NCBI RefSeq assembly: GCF_000332815.1
Contig: NZ_AOFD01000033.1
Coordinates: 1 to 47,558, forward strand
Source of the DNA: Arthrobacter nitrophenolicus
GTDB taxonomy: Bacteria; Actinomycetota; Actinomycetes; Actinomycetales; Micrococcaceae
Length of the DNA: 47,558 nt
Direction of reading: 5' to 3'
The position numbers and the translations under genes are program-made. The notes under the pieces are model-generated. The model was not told the origin of the DNA and made no database searches. It saw nothing but the letters and a program-made list of their open reading frames with translations. The first letter of the stretch is position 1. Each line of letters opens with the position of its first letter. This document shows, one piece after another, positions 9,181-19,484 of the stretch.

Positions 9181-10620
9181 ATGACGCTGGAAAGCACTGA
9201 ATCGGTGACGGAACTGGCCGGCCGGATGCCGCCGTCGTTCACTCTTGGCGTGGCGGCCGCCGCCTTCCAGATTGAGGGCGCCCTCGGTGAAGGCGGTCGC
9301 GGCCCCTCGGGCTGGGACGCGTTCGCGGAGAAACCCGGCGCCATCATGGACGGCCACTCCCCCGCCGTTGCCTGCGACCACTACAACAGGCTGCCGGAGG
9401 ATGTGGCGCTGCTGCAGGAACTGGGCGTGGATTCCTACCGGTTCTCGCTGTCGTGGCCGCGGATCCAGCCTGACGGCCGGGGCAGCTTCAACCCGGAGGG
9501 CCTGGACTTCTACGACCGGCTGATCGACCAGCTGCTGGAGGCCGGCGTCTCCCCCATGGCCACGCTGTACCACTGGGACACGCCCCTGCCCCTCGAGCAC
9601 CGCGGCGGCTGGCTGAACCGCGAGACCGCCGAACGCTTTGGCGAGTACGCCGCCGCAGCCGCGGCGCGCTACGGCGACCGCGTGGCCCAGTGGGTCACGC
9701 TCAACGAGCCCCTCTCGGTAACCCTGAACGGCTATGCCCTGGGCGTCCACGCCCCCGGCCACGCGCTGATGTTCGATGCCCTCCCCTCCATCCACCACCA
9801 GTTGCTGGCGCACGGGCTGGGCGTACAGGCACTCCGGGCTGCCGGCGTGACGGGCAGCGTGGGCGTGACCAACCTCCATGCGCCCGTCCGGCCCGGCAGC
9901 CGGAGCATCGGCGACCGGATGGTGGCCCGGATGTATGACCTGCTGATGAACCGGATCTACGCCGACCCCGTCCTGCTGGGCCGGTACCCCACGCTTCCGG
10001 TGTACGCCCGGCCGTGGCTGCGCTCCATCGGCAGGATCTCCGACGCAGACCTGCGCACCATCCACCAGCCACTGGATTTCTACGGCCTGAACTACTACTT
10101 CCCGGTGAAGGTGGCCGTCGGCCGGGGCGTCACCCCCATCCCGGCCAACACTCACAAAGCTGTGGCCCGGCTGCCCTTCCACGAGGTGGGGTACCCAGAG
10201 CTCAGCAGCACCGGATTCGGCTGGCCCGTGGCCCCCGAACATTTGGCCATCCTGCTCAAGGAACTCCAGGACCGGTACGGGGACGCCCTCCCGCCCGTCT
10301 ACATCACCGAAGGCGGTGCCAGTTTTCCCGAGCCCGACAAGGTTGAAGGCACCCTGCAGGATGAGGAGCGGGTGCAATACCTGGCCACGCACCTGCGCGC
10401 AGCGCTGGACGCCACATCCCCGGGCGGCATGGCGGCAGGCGTCGACCTGCGGGGCTATTACGTGTGGACGCTGATGGACAACTTCGAGTGGGCTGCCGGC
10501 TACTCCCAAAGATTCGGGTTGGTCCACGTTGACTTCGAGACGCAGGCCAGGACCCCGAAACAGTCCTTCTACTGGTACCGGGCCCTTTCGCGGGCGCGGA
10601 AGAACCGGGCGGGCCAGTAG
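9181..10620 (+). CDS. GH1 family beta-glucosidase
   Basis: This 479-residue glycoside hydrolase family 1 enzyme hydrolyses beta-glucosides or related beta-glycosides with retention of configuration. The GH1 (beta/alpha)8 landmarks are present: N-terminal FTLGVAAAAFQIEGA, LYHWDTPLPL, the acid/base Glu176 in WVTLNEP, and nucleophile Glu377 in YITEGG (usually ITENG, so Gly replaces Asn). WTLMDNFEWAAGYSQRFG ends the barrel. There is no signal peptide, so it is cytosolic. ATG 9181 is chosen because homology starts soon after. ATG 9166 is also possible, and neither has a well-spaced ribosome binding site. No transporter or regulator adjoins it. The exact substrate is unknown. Confidence 0.93.
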   Translation: MTLESTESVTELAGRMPPSFTLGVAAAAFQIEGALGEGGRGPSGWDAFAEKPGAIMDGHSPAVACDHYNRLPEDVALLQELGVDSYRFSLSWPRIQPDGRGSFNPEGLDFYDRLIDQLLEAGVSPMATLYHWDTPLPLEHRGGWLNRETAERFGEYAAAAAARYGDRVAQWVTLNEPLSVTLNGYALGVHAPGHALMFDALPSIHHQLLAHGLGVQALRAAGVTGSVGVTNLHAPVRPGSRSIGDRMVARMYDLLMNRIYADPVLLGRYPTLPVYARPWLRSIGRISDADLRTIHQPLDFYGLNYYFPVKVAVGRGVTPIPANTHKAVARLPFHEVGYPELSSTGFGWPVAPEHLAILLKELQDRYGDALPPVYITEGGASFPEPDKVEGTLQDEERVQYLATHLRAALDATSPGGMAAGVDLRGYYVWTLMDNFEWAAGYSQRFGLVHVDFETQARTPKQSFYWYRALSRARKNRAGQ

Positions 10621-10666
10621 CCGGGCCCAGGTATTCCTTATCCGCGGAAGCCGGCAGAGCGGCCAG

Positions 10667-10792
10667 CTACTGGTTCTTGTTGGCCCGGTTGATCCGCTTG
10701 GCGCGGTCGATCTCGTGGCGGAAGTGCTTCTTGGCCCAGAACACGCCTGCCACCACCACGGCCACGATGATCAGGAAAATAAGCCATCCCAT
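10667..10792 (-). CDS. 41-residue single-pass membrane protein
   Basis: From ATG 10792 to TAG 10669-10667 the minus strand encodes 41 residues: MGWLIFLIIVAVVVAGVFWA followed by a basic helix-like tail (KKHFRHEIDRAKRINRANKN). Residues 2-19 form one transmembrane segment and the tail is strongly positive, so the C-terminus should be cytoplasmic. An AGGAG sits 8 bases upstream of the ATG. It begins 29 bases after the stop of the giant membrane protein gene on the same strand, so the two may share a transcript. I do not recognise the family and its function is unknown. Confidence 0.75.
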   Translation of the reverse strand: MGWLIFLIIVAVVVAGVFWAKKHFRHEIDRAKRINRANKNQ

Positions 10793-10821
10793 AATGATCT
10801 CCTCTCGATGCTGCCACAGTA

Positions 10822-13800
10822 TCAGGGGAGCTTCCGCGCGGGGCCGTCCTTCCCGCCGGCAGCTTCAGCGCCCGTGCTGCGGTTGAGGCGCCACACGGCA
10901 AAGGCAATCAGTCCGACGGCGACAATCGCCAGCAGCGCGAAGGTGTACTCCCGCATTGCCCACAGGATGCAGGCAGCAACCCCGCCGGCGCCCCAACGAA
11001 CAAAGAACCGGTCCCCAAGTACCAGGCCCGCCACCAGCAGCCCGGCCAGAAGGAGCAGGAGCCACAACTGCTGGCCGCCAGTCCCGCCCGCGACAACTCC
11101 GGCGCCGGACAGCGTGAGCAGGGCAGCCGACGCCGTTGCAAGAGCCCGGCCAGGCGCGTTCTGGCCGGCAAGGTACCGCAAGGCTGCGAGCAAGGTTCCC
11201 AGCACCACGTACCACTGGACTGCCCAGAAGGGGTCCGGCAGGTCCGCTGTATCGAATCTGAAGAGGGCCGCCCGCTGGGCCGCCGCAACCACTGCCAGTG
11301 CCCCGATTTCCGCCGCTACGCGGCGCAGTGCTGCAGGGGCTTCAAGCACGGCGACTCCGGCAGCACAAGCCAGCAGTGCAGCAGCACACCACGCTGTTGA
11401 ATCGACCGGAAGCCCGGCCAGCGCAGCTGTGCCGAAGCCCAGGAAGGATGCGCCCGCCAGTGACCAGCGGCGCAGCGGCTCCTGGACCAGGCGGGAGGCC
11501 CTGGCCCGGCGCAGCGCATACAGGGCTGCGGCCGCAAGTCCGGGGCCGGCCAGCCACGGAAGATAGCGGCCCCAGTCCCCACCGAGCCCGTCAAATACTG
11601 GGCCTGCGAGCATGAACGCGCCGGTGGGCAGTGCTGCCGCCGCGGGCGGGTACAGCGCCGGGATCCGTTCAACGTCTGAGGCAATGAACAGGACAGCGGC
11701 CAGGGCAAGGACGGCGGTGCCGGAAACCCAGCCCGCCGCCTGCGGTGCAACCAGCAGGGCTGTGCCTGTGAAAGATACTGCTGCAACAAGCCACAGCCAA
11801 CGCTCCACCCCGGCAGGCGTAGTGTGCCGACGGTTCCCCAGCACGCCTGCCCCTGCTGCGAGGAGGCCCAGGAGCATGAGGACCGCTGAGGTTTCCGTGT
11901 ATCCCAACAGCGGCCCGGCCCCGAAAGTAGCGAACGGACCGAGCACCAGCACCCCGAACAACACGGCGTAGAGGCCGAAGTACAGGGCACCGCGGGCAAC
12001 AAACAGACGGCGGGCCAGCACAGCGGATACGAGCAGCAGCGCCAGCTCCAGGAACAGGACGCCGCGGCCCCCGCTTTCACCCGCCTGGCCGTAGCGGAGG
12101 GCGTATCCCAGGGGCAGCAGGGCCTGTCCGGCCAGCGTAATCCAGACGGCTGCCTGCTGGAACGGCACCGACTGCAGGCTGGACCGCAGCAACCAGCGCA
12201 CCGCATGCTGGGCCGCAAGGACCAAGGCGAACGTCAGGGACACCGCGGCCGGCGAAGCAGTGATGTCGTAGCTGAGGACCACCGCCAGTGCAGCCGTCAA
12301 CACACGGGCCGCGACGAAGTACCACCCTTTCTGCAGGGAGGAGGAAGCAGCCGGCACCATGACTGCGGCGAACAGTGCGAAAATGCCGAGCAGCACCTCT
12401 ACGAGGAGCAGGTTGCCGGACGAGAGGTACACCAGGACAACGAACGCCCCCGGCGCAAACCATTCGGCGCCACCCTCACGCCGCAGTACGTACCCGGCCA
12501 GCACGGCCGATCCGGCCGCCACGGCCGGAACAAAGACGGCCTGCCAGCTTCCTTCACCCAGCGGGGCCGTCAGGGCGGCGATCAGCTGCACCACGAGGAC
12601 CAGGCCGATATCAACTGTCACACCGCGCGGCGTGCGCTGCCGGAGATACGCACCCAGGACAAGGACCAGCTGGAGTCCCAGGGCCACGGCCAGCATGGTG
12701 GCCGGCCGGACCTGCTCCCTGGCCAGGACGGGCACGGCCCCACCCTGCACAAGCTGCCCGAACGCCGTCAGCACCAGGATTGTTCCCGTAACCCTCGCCA
12801 GCCACCAGTAGCTCCAGCGGTGGAGGCGGGCAGGCAGCGTCAATGCGACACCAGCCACATATGCCAGCAGCAGCACAAGCGCCACGTTTCCTGCGCCGGT
12901 GGAAACCAGCCGAAAGGCGAATTCCACCATGACGGCGGAAACCACAAGCGGCAGCAGTTCGCCAACGGTGGGACGCCAGGTGCCTGGATCGGCAGGACGC
13001 CGGAGCAGCATCAGGCCGGTGGACAGAGCTGCCAGCAACTGCAGCAGGATCGCGACCATTGTCAGGAGATTTCCACGGGTGGCGTCGACTGACGCCAGGA
13101 CGGCGACTCCCACAACACCAAGGCCTGAAAAAGCGGCCAGTGTGGCTTGCGAAGCAAGAGCGGCGTGCCCCAGGCGCTGCAATGCTGCGGACAACAACTG
13201 CTGGCTGACTGCCACCGCAACAACGCCGAACCACACCGCGTGGTTCTGCAGAACCCCCTGCGTGAGGGCCGCTGCCGCCGCGGGAACCGCCAAGGTAGCG
13301 GCAACCCGGGCGTTCAGCACCAGCAGCCCCGGCCGTTCCTCCCCCTTCCGGAGCGCCCTCGCCAGCCAGATGAGCGACGCCAGCAGCGGCAAGGCCGCAA
13401 ACGCCCACTCCCCCAGCACCGGACTGAAGAACCAGGCCAGCCCCAAGGCCGCGAACGGTGCCAGTTCAGCGCCGCCCTGGAGCCTTGCAGCCAGCACGAA
13501 GCCGGCGAGCAGCAGGATCAAGGCCGGCAGCCAGAGCGGTACCAGGCTGTCGCCCTGCAGGGAGGCAACCGCCGTTCCCGGCAGCGCGGTGACGGCGGCC
13601 AACGCCGCCGTCACCGCGAAGTGCGCCGCATGTGTCAGGAGCGCGTCAAGGCGCCACCACCCGGCACTCCGCAAAGTGCCGCCGTCGGGCGCCTGTGGTT
13701 GCCTGGCCAGCCACCCTGCCGCGGCGGCGTCACCTGGAAACCAGCCGGCCAGGACGCGACCGCCAAAGGCGGTTGCGGTGGACTGCAGCGCCAGGAACAG

Positions 13801-14865
13801 CCCGGCAGCGAACAACGCATCCGCCCCGTGGCCCGTGACTTCCCACACCGCTACACTGCCGGACACAGTCAGCGCCAGCCGCGCAGCATAGAAATTCAAC
13901 AGCCTGAACGGGGCGCCCCGGACGGCGGTCATCACGCCGAAGTACACCCCGCAGATGCCCAGGACCAGGGCATACTCCCACCTGGCCAGCAGCAGCGGGA
14001 AGAAGGTCGATACCAAGGCAACCGCCGGCACCACCAGAGGGTGGAGGGTGGCCAAGGGCCTGGTGAAGACAGGAGGAAGCCATCCCGGCCGCAGCAGGGA
14101 CACCACCGTAAACAGCACCGCCACGCCTGCGAGAGCAACGAAGTACCACACGAGGGCGCCACCCAGCACGGCAACGCCGGACCATGCTGTTGAAACGACG
14201 AACGTTAACGACAGGTACACCAGGACCCTGCTCTCGAGCCGAAGGGCGGCGGCGATGTAAGCGAAGGTTCCGGCGAGGGACGTCAGCAGCCAGACTGCTG
14301 GTCCGTGGAACAACACGAAGTTATACAGGGCAAGGCCGATCACCGGTATCAGCGCGAGGCCCGTACCGGTGAACGCCACGGCGGCAGGCCTGAGCCGGTG
14401 GACCCTCCGGTGAAGGACCAGTCCCGAGGCGTAGAACAGGGCAGCGACTGCGCAGACGCCGGCGAAGCGGAACATCGGCGCCAACCCGGTCCCCACGAAC
14501 AGCGCCGCTGCCGCAACAAGGAGGAGGCTGGCAACGTACAGCGTGACGTTGATGTTCTGCCGGTCCCGGCGCTCCCGGCGGGCCTTGCGTTCTTCGTCGG
14601 ATTCGGCGAGACGTGCCGGCCTGGCAGGATACGTTTGCTGCCTGGCCGGCGGGAGCACTTTCGCGGCAGGCTGCTGCCGGGCAGGGGGCCGGGCTGGGGG
14701 CTGGGGCGGCGGCGTCCTTCCAATAACAGGCGCGGCTATCCCGGGCACGGACTGCAGCGGCGGCATGGACTTCGGCTGCCGCTCCTGGGCGACCTTCGCC
14801 ATCGCGTCCAGCCACCCCTGGAGGTGGCCGTCCCGGTACCCCGCCTCGTAGGATGCATCCCTCAT
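10822..14865 (-). CDS. giant polytopic membrane protein (1347 residues), function unknown
   Basis: The N-terminal 100 residues are soluble: a short amphipathic start (SYEAGYRDGHLQGWLDAMAK), a Pro-rich linker and a basic patch (DEERKARRERRDRQNINV). The rest is an almost unbroken series of hydrophobic segments, by eye more than 30, separated by short Arg-rich or Gly/Pro turns. The last residues are a short polar tail. The architecture resembles the very large actinobacterial membrane proteins annotated as SCO7613 C-terminal-domain or DUF2339-like proteins, but I cannot confirm the family. No transporter or enzyme motif is visible. It lies alone with the 41-residue gene just downstream. The frame is open throughout and base composition matches its neighbours. 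Confidence 0.85.
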   Translation of the reverse strand: MRDASYEAGYRDGHLQGWLDAMAKVAQERQPKSMPPLQSVPGIAAPVIGRTPPPQPPARPPARQQPAAKVLPPARQQTYPARPARLAESDEERKARRERRDRQNINVTLYVASLLLVAAAALFVGTGLAPMFRFAGVCAVAALFYASGLVLHRRVHRLRPAAVAFTGTGLALIPVIGLALYNFVLFHGPAVWLLTSLAGTFAYIAAALRLESRVLVYLSLTFVVSTAWSGVAVLGGALVWYFVALAGVAVLFTVVSLLRPGWLPPVFTRPLATLHPLVVPAVALVSTFFPLLLARWEYALVLGICGVYFGVMTAVRGAPFRLLNFYAARLALTVSGSVAVWEVTGHGADALFAAGLFLALQSTATAFGGRVLAGWFPGDAAAAGWLARQPQAPDGGTLRSAGWWRLDALLTHAAHFAVTAALAAVTALPGTAVASLQGDSLVPLWLPALILLLAGFVLAARLQGGAELAPFAALGLAWFFSPVLGEWAFAALPLLASLIWLARALRKGEERPGLLVLNARVAATLAVPAAAAALTQGVLQNHAVWFGVVAVAVSQQLLSAALQRLGHAALASQATLAAFSGLGVVGVAVLASVDATRGNLLTMVAILLQLLAALSTGLMLLRRPADPGTWRPTVGELLPLVVSAVMVEFAFRLVSTGAGNVALVLLLAYVAGVALTLPARLHRWSYWWLARVTGTILVLTAFGQLVQGGAVPVLAREQVRPATMLAVALGLQLVLVLGAYLRQRTPRGVTVDIGLVLVVQLIAALTAPLGEGSWQAVFVPAVAAGSAVLAGYVLRREGGAEWFAPGAFVVLVYLSSGNLLLVEVLLGIFALFAAVMVPAASSSLQKGWYFVAARVLTAALAVVLSYDITASPAAVSLTFALVLAAQHAVRWLLRSSLQSVPFQQAAVWITLAGQALLPLGYALRYGQAGESGGRGVLFLELALLLVSAVLARRLFVARGALYFGLYAVLFGVLVLGPFATFGAGPLLGYTETSAVLMLLGLLAAGAGVLGNRRHTTPAGVERWLWLVAAVSFTGTALLVAPQAAGWVSGTAVLALAAVLFIASDVERIPALYPPAAAALPTGAFMLAGPVFDGLGGDWGRYLPWLAGPGLAAAALYALRRARASRLVQEPLRRWSLAGASFLGFGTAALAGLPVDSTAWCAAALLACAAGVAVLEAPAALRRVAAEIGALAVVAAAQRAALFRFDTADLPDPFWAVQWYVVLGTLLAALRYLAGQNAPGRALATASAALLTLSGAGVVAGGTGGQQLWLLLLLAGLLVAGLVLGDRFFVRWGAGGVAACILWAMREYTFALLAIVAVGLIAFAVWRLNRSTGAEAAGGKDGPARKLP

Positions 14866-14935
14866 GCCGCTTCCTCTCGCTAGGCAGTACTGTACGACTG
14901 CAATTTATCCAATGACTGGATTAACGGTAGCAAAA

Positions 14936-14968
14936 GAAAGCCCCGCTGCACATGGCAGCGGGGCTTTC
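14936..14968 (-). terminator. tuf transcription terminator
   Basis: A perfect 14-bp stem (GAAAGCCCCGCTGC / GCAGCGGGGCTTTC) with a 5-base loop lies about 50 bases after the tuf stop. On the minus strand it is followed by TTTTGC. This is a classical intrinsic terminator ending the str operon. Confidence 0.9.
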
Positions 14969-15016
14969 TGTGGATTATGCGGGTCTATTCCCCCATGATC
15001 CGGTGATCAGCAAGGA

Positions 15017-16207
15017 CTACTTGATGATCTTGGTAACGCGTCCCGAACCCACGGTGCGGCCGCCTTCGCGGATAGCGAAGCCGAGGCCCTCTTCCATAGC
15101 GATCGGCTGGATGAGCGCAACGGTCATCTCAGTGTTGTCGCCGGGCATAACCATTTCCGTGCCCTCGGGCAGGGTGATAACGCCGGTAACGTCCGTCGTG
15201 CGGAAGTAGAACTGCGGGCGGTAGTTCGAGTAGAACGGGTTGTGGCGTCCGCCTTCGTCCTTGGACAGGATGTAGACGTTGGCCTCGAAGTCGGTGTGCG
15301 GGGTGATGGAACCCGGCTTGACGACAACCTGGCCACGCTCGACGTCGTCGCGCTTCAGACCGCGGAGCAGGAGGCCACAGTTCTCGCCGGCCCATGCTTC
15401 GTCGAGCTGCTTGTGGAACATCTCGATACCGGTAACCGTGGTCTTCTGGACCGGGCGGATGCCGACGATCTCAACCTCGGAGTTGATGGCGAGGGTTCCA
15501 CGCTCGGCGCGGCCCGTAACAACGGTGCCACGACCGGTGATGGTAAAGACGTCTTCGATCGGCATCAGGAACGGCTTGTCGCGGTCACGAACGGGGTCCG
15601 GAACGGACTCGTCCACAGCAGCCATCAGGTCCTCAACGGACTTGACCCACTCGGGGTCGCCTTCCAGGGCCTTCAGGCCGGAAACGCGGACAACCGGAGC
15701 GTCGTCGCCATCGAAGCCCTGCGAGCTCAGGAGCTCACGAACTTCCATTTCAACGAGGTCGAGGAGTTCCTCGTCCTCAACCATGTCAGCCTTGTTCAGC
15801 GCGACCAGCAGGTAGGGAACACCAACCTGGCGGGCGAGCAAAACGTGCTCGCGGGTCTGTGCCATGGGGCCGTCGGTAGCAGCAACCACGAGGATTGCGC
15901 CGTCCATCTGGGCAGCACCGGTGATCATGTTCTTGATGTAGTCAGCGTGACCGGGGGCGTCAACGTGTGCGTAGTGACGCTTCTCGGTCTGGTACTCCAC
16001 GTGGGAGATGTTGATGGTAATACCGCGCTGACGCTCTTCGGGAGCAGAGTCGATCGACGCGAAGTCGCGCTTCTCGTTGAGATCCGGGTACTTGTCGTAC
16101 AGCACCTTGGAAATGGCGGCCGTCAGCGTCGTCTTACCGTGGTCAACGTGACCGATGGTGCCGATGTTGACGTGCGGCTTAGTCCGCTCGAACTTTGCCT
16201 TTGCCAC
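15017..16207 (-). CDS. tuf: elongation factor Tu
   Basis: EF-Tu delivers aminoacyl-tRNA to the ribosomal A site as a GTP complex. The 396-residue protein has the P-loop GHVDHGKT (residues 19-26), switch [10 protein letters not shown], and the guanine-specificity NKAD motif. It ends with [11 protein letters not shown]. The GTG start at 16207 has AGGAGG six bases upstream. It is the last gene of the str operon and is followed by a strong terminator. A 247-base spacer with a hairpin and a TAGTAT box precedes it, so it may also have its own promoter. Confidence 0.99.
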   Translation of the reverse strand: MAKAKFERTKPHVNIGTIGHVDHGKTTLTAAISKVLYDKYPDLNEKRDFASIDSAPEERQRGITINISHVEYQTEKRHYAHVDAPGHADYIKNMITGAAQMDGAILVVAATDGPMAQTREHVLLARQVGVPYLLVALNKADMVEDEELLDLVEMEVRELLSSQGFDGDDAPVVRVSGLKALEGDPEWVKSVEDLMAAVDESVPDPVRDRDKPFLMPIEDVFTITGRGTVVTGRAERGTLAINSEVEIVGIRPVQKTTVTGIEMFHKQLDEAWAGENCGLLLRGLKRDDVERGQVVVKPGSITPHTDFEANVYILSKDEGGRHNPFYSNYRPQFYFRTTDVTGVITLPEGTEMVMPGDNTEMTVALIQPIAMEEGLGFAIREGGRTVGSGRVTKIIK

Positions 16208-16324
16208 AGGTTCCTCCTAGAACGTTTTCAAATGGCTTGCCCTCTAACCGCGCTTCTCGCGGCAGAAACTCAGGCAAGTCTACTTGGGGGCTTTGGATTG
16301 GTGAAATTGCAGATTCAGGAACTA

Positions 16325-16330
16325 ATACTA
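16325..16330 (-). promoter_or_regulatory. possible minus-10 box of a tuf-specific promoter
   Basis: TAGTAT on the minus strand (5/6 to TATAAT) lies about 120 bases upstream of the tuf start, in the fusA-tuf spacer. No good minus-35 is present 16-18 bases upstream. Confidence 0.35.
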
Positions 16331-16347
16331 GTCCCTTGAGCCTGTTC

Positions 16348-16393
16348 GTACAGGTGGCCGGATCCGGCCGGGACCAGGCCCGGCCACCTGTAC
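16348..16393 (-). terminator. hairpin in the fusA-tuf spacer
   Basis: GTACAGGTGGCCGG and CCGGCCACCTGTAC form a perfect 14-bp stem with an 18-base GC-rich loop. The hairpin lies about 60 bases after the fusA stop. It has no U-tract, so it may be a partial terminator, an RNA-processing site or an mRNA stabiliser between fusA and the more highly needed tuf. Confidence 0.5.
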
Positions 16394-16454
16394 TGGCTGC
16401 GCTTTCCGTTTCCGGCGGGCGCACCCGAGGTGTTCGCTTTGAAAGTCCGAAGGA

Positions 16455-18569
16455 CTACTCGCCGCGGCTCTTCTGGATGATCTCGTCGGCAACTGCCTTC
16501 GGGACCTCGGCGTAGCTGTTGAACGTCATGGAGTAGACAGCACGGCCCTGGGTCTTCGAACGCAGGTCGCCGATGTAACCGAACATGCCGGACAGCGGAA
16601 CGTGTGCACGAACAACCTTGACGCCTGCTGCGTCCTCCATGGACTGCATCTGGCCACGACGGGAGTTGAGGTCACCGATAACGTCACCCATGTATTCCTC
16701 AGGGGTGCGGACCTCGACATCCATCAGCGGTTCGAGCAGAACCGGGTTTGCCTTCCGCGCAGCTTCCTTGAAAGCCATGCGGCCGGCGATCTTGAACGCC
16801 ATTTCCGAGGAGTCAACATCGTGGTAGGCGCCGTCAATCAGCGTTGCCTTGATGCCGACAACCGGGTAACCGGCCAGCACACCGTCATTCAGGGCGTCCT
16901 GGATACCGGCGTCCACAGACGGGATGTACTCGCGCGGAACGCGGCCACCGGTGACCTTGTTCTCGAACTCGTACAGCTCGCCCTCGGCCGTGTCCAGCGG
17001 CTCGATCGCGATCTGGACCTTTGCGAACTGGCCGGAACCACCGGTCTGCTTCTTGTGCGTGTAGTCGTGGCGCTCCACGGCACGCTTGATGGTTTCGCGG
17101 TAAGCAACCTGCGGCTTGCCCACGTTGGCCTCGACCTTGAATTCGCGGCGCATGCGGTCCACCAGGATGTCCAGGTGGAGTTCGCCCATGCCGGCGATGA
17201 TGGTCTGGCCGGTGTCTTCGTTGAGGGACACCTGGAAGGTGGGGTCCTCAGCGGAGAGCTTCTGGATGGCCGTGGAGAGCTTCTCCTGGTCACCCTTGGT
17301 GTTCGGCTCGATGGCCACGGAGATCACGGGCTCCGGGAAGCTCATGGACTCGAGGACGATCTGGTTGTTGGCATCACACAGGGTGTCGCCCGTGGTGGTG
17401 TCCTTCAGGCCGATCGCTGCGTAGATGTGGCCGGCGGTGGCTGCCTCAACGGGCATTTCCTTGTTGGCGTGCATCTGGAACAGCTTGCCGATGCGCTCCT
17501 TCTTGCCCTTGGTGGAGTTGACCACCTGGGCTCCGGATTCAACGTGGCCGGAGTACACGCGGATGAAGGTGAGCTGGCCGAAGAACGGGTGTGCCGCAAT
17601 CTTGAACGCCAGGGCCGAGAACGGCTCGTCGGCGGAAGGCTTGCGGGTCAGTTCCTTCTCTTCGTCCTTCGGATCGTGACCGATCATCGGAGGAACGTCG
17701 AGCGGGTTAGGCAGGTAGTCCACCACTGCGTCGAGCATGGGCTGCACGCCGCGGTTCTTGAAGGCGGAGCCACAGAAGACCGGGTACAGCTCGGAGTTGA
17801 TGGTCATCTTGCGGATGCCGGCCTTGAGCTCGTCGATGGTGAGCTCTTCGCCTTCGAGGTACTTCTCCATGAGTTCCTCGGAGGCCTCGGCAACGGTCTC
17901 AACCAGCTGCGCGCGGTACTCTTCAGCCTTCTCCTGGAGGTCAGCCGGGATCTCCTGGATCTCGTACTTCGCACCCATGGTGACGTCACCCTTGGCATCG
18001 CCGGGCCACACCAGTGCGCGCATGTAGAGCAGGTCCACGACGCCGATGAAGTCGTTCTCGGCACCGATGGGCAGCTGCATGACCAGCGGCTTGGCACCGA
18101 GGCGGCTGATGATGGTGTCTACGGTGAAGTAGAAGTCAGCACCCAGCTTGTCCATCTTGTTGACGAAGCAGATACGCGGGACGTTGTACTTGTCAGCCTG
18201 GCGCCACACGGTCTCGGACTGCGGCTCAACGCCTTCCTTGCCATCGAAGACGGCAACGGCGCCGTCGAGGACGCGCAGGGAGCGCTCTACCTCAACGGTG
18301 AAGTCAACGTGGCCGGGGGTGTCGATGATGTTGATCTGGTTGTTTTCCCAGAAGCAGGTCACGGCGGCAGACGTGATGGTGATGCCGCGTTCCTTTTCCT
18401 GTTCCATCCAGTCAGTGGTCGAAGCGCCGTCGTGCGTTTCGCCGATCTTGTGGTTCACACCCGTGTAGAACAGGATGCGCTCGGTTGTGGTGGTCTTGCC
18501 GGCATCAATGTGGGCCATGATGCCGATGTTGCGGACCTTACTAAGGTCGGTAAGCACGTCCTGTGCCAC
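16455..18569 (-). CDS. fusA: elongation factor G
   Basis: EF-G catalyses translocation and, with RRF, ribosome recycling. The 704-residue protein contains the P-loop AHIDAGKT (residues 19-26), [14 protein letters not shown] (switch I region), DTPGHVDFT and NKMDK. Domains II-V follow uninterrupted, with [20 protein letters not shown] in the tip-domain region. GTG start at 18569 with AAGGAG upstream. It lies between rpsG and tuf in the classical str order. Confidence 0.99.
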   Translation of the reverse strand: MAQDVLTDLSKVRNIGIMAHIDAGKTTTTERILFYTGVNHKIGETHDGASTTDWMEQEKERGITITSAAVTCFWENNQINIIDTPGHVDFTVEVERSLRVLDGAVAVFDGKEGVEPQSETVWRQADKYNVPRICFVNKMDKLGADFYFTVDTIISRLGAKPLVMQLPIGAENDFIGVVDLLYMRALVWPGDAKGDVTMGAKYEIQEIPADLQEKAEEYRAQLVETVAEASEELMEKYLEGEELTIDELKAGIRKMTINSELYPVFCGSAFKNRGVQPMLDAVVDYLPNPLDVPPMIGHDPKDEEKELTRKPSADEPFSALAFKIAAHPFFGQLTFIRVYSGHVESGAQVVNSTKGKKERIGKLFQMHANKEMPVEAATAGHIYAAIGLKDTTTGDTLCDANNQIVLESMSFPEPVISVAIEPNTKGDQEKLSTAIQKLSAEDPTFQVSLNEDTGQTIIAGMGELHLDILVDRMRREFKVEANVGKPQVAYRETIKRAVERHDYTHKKQTGGSGQFAKVQIAIEPLDTAEGELYEFENKVTGGRVPREYIPSVDAGIQDALNDGVLAGYPVVGIKATLIDGAYHDVDSSEMAFKIAGRMAFKEAARKANPVLLEPLMDVEVRTPEEYMGDVIGDLNSRRGQMQSMEDAAGVKVVRAHVPLSGMFGYIGDLRSKTQGRAVYSMTFNSYAEVPKAVADEIIQKSRGE

Positions 18570-18638
18570 GGGGTCTCCTTTTGGGATGGACTACGCGTTC
18601 GCCGCCGGCTCTTTTGAGCCGGCGGCGTCCGGGGAGTA

Positions 18639-19108
18639 TTACCAGCGGTAGTGTGCGAAGGCCTTGTTGGACTCGGCCATCTTGTGGGTGTCTTCGCGAC
18701 GCTTCACAGCGGCACCGAGACCGTTGGAGGCATCCAGGATTTCGTTCTGGAGGCGCTCGGTCATGGTCTTCTCACGGCGGGCCTTGGAGTAGCCCACCAG
18801 CCACCGCAGGGCGAGTGCGGTGGAGCGGCCCGGCTTAACCTCAACCGGAACCTGGTACGTGGCGCCACCGACACGGCGGGAGCGGACCTCGAGGGAAGGC
18901 TTGACGTTGTCCATGGCCTTCTTCAGGCTGCTACGGGGTCGCCGCCGGACTTGGCGCGTGCGCCTTCGAGGGCACCGTAGACGATGCGCTCTGCCGTGGA
19001 CTTCTTGCCGTCAACGAGCACCTTGTTGATGAGCTGGGTTACCAGCGGGGAGCCGTAAACCGGATCCGAAACGAGCGGCCGCTTGGGGGCCGGACCCTTG
19101 CGAGGCAT
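18639..19108 (-). CDS. rpsG: 30S ribosomal protein S7, with a one-base frame break
   Basis: The N-terminal part [20 protein letters not shown] through KSGGDPVAA and the C-terminal part [20 protein letters not shown] to KAFAHYRW are both S7 but in different frames. The break near 18926 is a GCAGCCTGAAG that should read GCAGCCCTGAAG (Ala-Ala-Leu-Lys). Corrected length is 156 residues, normal for S7, which nucleates the small-subunit head and contacts E-site tRNA. The start lies one base after the rpsL stop. Confidence 0.94.
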
Positions 19109-19109
19109 A

Positions 19110-19484
19110 TTACTTCTTCTCCATCTTTGCGCCGTAGCGGCTGCGGGCCTGCTTACGGTTCTTCACGCCCTGGGTATCGAGGGCGCCACGGACGATCTTG
19201 TAGCGGACACCCGGGAGGTCCTTAACACGACCACCGCGAACGAGCACAATGGAGTGCTCCTGCAGGTTGTGGCCAACACCGGGGATGTAGGCGGTTACTT
19301 CCACGCCGCCGTTGAGGCGCACACGTGCCACCTTACGCAGAGCCGAGTTCGGCTTCTTGGGGGTGGTGGTGTAGACGCGGGTGCAAACACCGCGGCGCAT
19401 CGGGCTGCCCTTAAGCGCGGGAGCCTTGGTCTTTGAGACCTTAGGCGTGCGGCCCTTGCGGACCAGCTGGTTAATCGTAGGCAC
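19110..19484 (-). CDS. rpsL: 30S ribosomal protein S12
   Basis: The 124-residue protein contains [19 protein letters not shown] and [20 protein letters not shown], the two loops where streptomycin-resistance changes occur. The usual Lys residues (PKKPNS and GRVKDLPG) are present, so it looks streptomycin-sensitive. S12 sits at the decoding centre. GTG start at 19484. It is the first gene of the str operon and has a long leader of about 275 bases if the promoter at 19766-19795 is used. Confidence 0.98.
   Translation of the reverse strand: MPTINQLVRKGRTPKVSKTKAPALKGSPMRRGVCTRVYTTTPKKPNSALRKVARVRLNGGVEVTAYIPGVGHNLQEHSIVLVRGGRVKDLPGVRYKIVRGALDTQGVKNRKQARSRYGAKMEKK

Noticed and set aside
9040..10527. 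495-residue open frame opposite the GH1 gene
   Set aside because: Antisense to a gene with intact GH1 active-site motifs; Gly/Val/Gln-rich composition typical of a shadow.
16602..18617. 671-residue open frame opposite fusA
   Set aside because: Same cause: antisense to a highly conserved, codon-biased gene.
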